Assembly (NCBI GenBank): GCA_026416755.1
Contig: JAOAEP010000146.1
Location: 1 to 6,305 of the forward strand
DNA from: a bacterium
GTDB lineage: Bacteria; Ratteibacteria; UBA8468; B48-G9; JAFGKM01
Direction: 5' to 3'
Length of the DNA: 6,305 bases
The notes beneath the pieces were generated by a model. That model searched no databases and was not told the origin of the DNA. It saw only the letters and a list, made by a program, of their open reading frames with translations. This document shows positions 5,410-6,305 of this stretch, one piece after another. How positions within the stretch are numbered: position 1 is the first letter of the stretch; every line of letters begins with the position of its first letter. Position numbers and translations under genes: made by a program.

Positions 5410-6305
5410 ATGGGAATAAGAAATCCTTTAAAGCACGAATATGAAAAATTAATGAGATTTTTAGAAAATGTTTATGGACATTTTTATAATCTCTTTCCTT
5501 TAAATTATCCACAGGCATGGAAAGAAAAAAATACGGATTTTAGTAACATTTTGATAATTGAAGAAAATAACAAAATTTGTTCTCTTGTTAGAATATTCCC
5601 CCTTACTTTAATTCATAATAATATTAAAATTAAATTTGCTGGTATTGGAGCTGTTTCAACTGATTACGAAGAAAGAGGGAAAGGTTATATGACAATTCTA
5701 TTAAAAGAAGCAATAAAAAAAATGGAAAAGGAAGGTTATCCACTCAGTATTTTATGGGGAGATAGACATAGATATATAAATTTTGGATATGAGAACTCTG
5801 GAACAGTTGTAAATATAACTATTACAACAAGAGGATTTGAAAAAATAAAAATTAATTCAATAAAGGCAAAGAGATATCTTGGGGAAAGAGAAATTCTTTT
5901 AAAAATTATAGAAACATATAATAGAAAAAATTATAGAGTTGAAAGGGATTTTGAATATTTTTATGAAATTTATAAAAAAATGTTTACATCTTTATATTAC
6001 ACAGAGGGAAATAACAATTTTACTTATGTTGTTATAAATGAACAAGGAGCAGAAACGAAAGTATATGAATACGGAGGGGATCCAGTTATTGTTCTTAAAA
6101 TTTTAAAATTTTTATCTGAAAGATTTGGTAAAAATAAATTTTATATGGAATTTCCAAATTTTGAAGAAATTCCTGAAATTATATTAAAGACATGTTCAAG
6201 TTGGAATATTTCAAATACTGGAATGATTAAAATAGTTAATTTAAAAAAGACACTTGAAACATTTTTGCCTATGATAGAAAAAAGATTCCCTAATGGTGAA
6301 GAAAT
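5410..6305 (+). CDS. Eis-like GNAT N-acetyltransferase, C-terminus beyond the window
   Basis: The open frame begins at ATG 5410 and runs off the right edge after 298 complete codons (6303). The product is expected to move an acetyl group from acetyl-CoA to an amine. Residues 1-140 look like the Acetyltransf_9 GNAT domain: a mixed strand region AGIGAVSTDYEERGKGYM (77-94) in which R89-G-K-G92 is the acetyl-CoA pyrophosphate loop, then SILWGDRHRYINFGYE (113-128), matching the W/G..YxxFGYE motif of Eis-type enzymes. A second, degenerate GNAT-like part fits about 150-265, and GMIKIVNLKKTLETFLP (271-287) looks like the start of the SCP2-like C-terminal domain, so roughly 100 residues are probably missing. 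No signal peptide or membrane helix is seen. TGA at 5386-5388 closes the frame upstream and there is no other ATG; Met15 is the next candidate but also lacks a ribosome site. The natural substrate is unknown; Eis itself acetylates aminoglycosides and protein lysines, which must not be assumed here. Confidence 0.82.
   Translation, partial: MGIRNPLKHEYEKLMRFLENVYGHFYNLFPLNYPQAWKEKNTDFSNILIIEENNKICSLVRIFPLTLIHNNIKIKFAGIGAVSTDYEERGKGYMTILLKEAIKKMEKEGYPLSILWGDRHRYINFGYENSGTVVNITITTRGFEKIKINSIKAKRYLGEREILLKIIETYNRKNYRVERDFEYFYEIYKKMFTSLYYTEGNNNFTYVVINEQGAETKVYEYGGDPVIVLKILKFLSERFGKNKFYMEFPNFEEIPEIILKTCSSWNISNTGMIKIVNLKKTLETFLPMIEKRFPNGEE

Overview
The window reads as an AT-rich (well under 35% G+C by eye), gene-dense chromosomal stretch from a diderm bacterium. 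It carries five protein genes, two of them cut by the window ends, and no RNA genes, mobile elements or CRISPR. Arginine is almost always AGA, isoleucine often ATA, and the proteins are rich in Lys, Glu and Ile. Every coding strand is purine-rich, which recalls thermophilic or uncultured AT-rich lineages. The presence of LpxB (lipid A disaccharide synthase) and an MsbA-type flippase indicates an outer membrane with lipid A. I cannot fix the phylum; an uncultured candidate phylum (for example one near Omnitrophota) is only a guess.

Layout, left to right. (1) Positions 1-376, minus strand: the N-terminal 125 residues of a GldA/ABC-2-type ABC transporter ATPase, driven by a near-ideal sigma-70 promoter at 400-429. 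(2) Positions 377-496: a 120-base divergent control region. (3) Positions 497-2488, plus strand: a 663-residue right-handed parallel beta-helix protein resembling GH141-type glycoside hydrolases, with a strong ribosome binding site and no signal peptide. (4) Positions 2483-5367, minus strand: a two-gene lipid A operon, lpxB followed by msbA, joined by an ATGA start/stop overlap. The 3' end of msbA overlaps the end of the beta-helix gene by 6 bases, tail to tail. (5) Positions 5368-5409: a 42-base divergent promoter in which the candidate -10 boxes for lpxB and for the next gene overlap. (6) Positions 5410-6305, plus strand: the first 298 codons of an Eis-like GNAT acetyltransferase that runs off the window.

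Functionally, lpxB and msbA form one unit: LpxB condenses two acylated glucosamine intermediates into the lipid A disaccharide, and MsbA flips the finished lipid A-core across the inner membrane. The ABC ATPase, the beta-helix protein and the acetyltransferase are separate transcription units with no evident pathway link. I see no clear candidate for a wholly new system. The best leads are the compact shared promoter between lpxB and the acetyltransferase gene, the lack of ribosome binding sites on those two genes while the other three genes have good ones, and the apparently cytoplasmic beta-helix enzyme.
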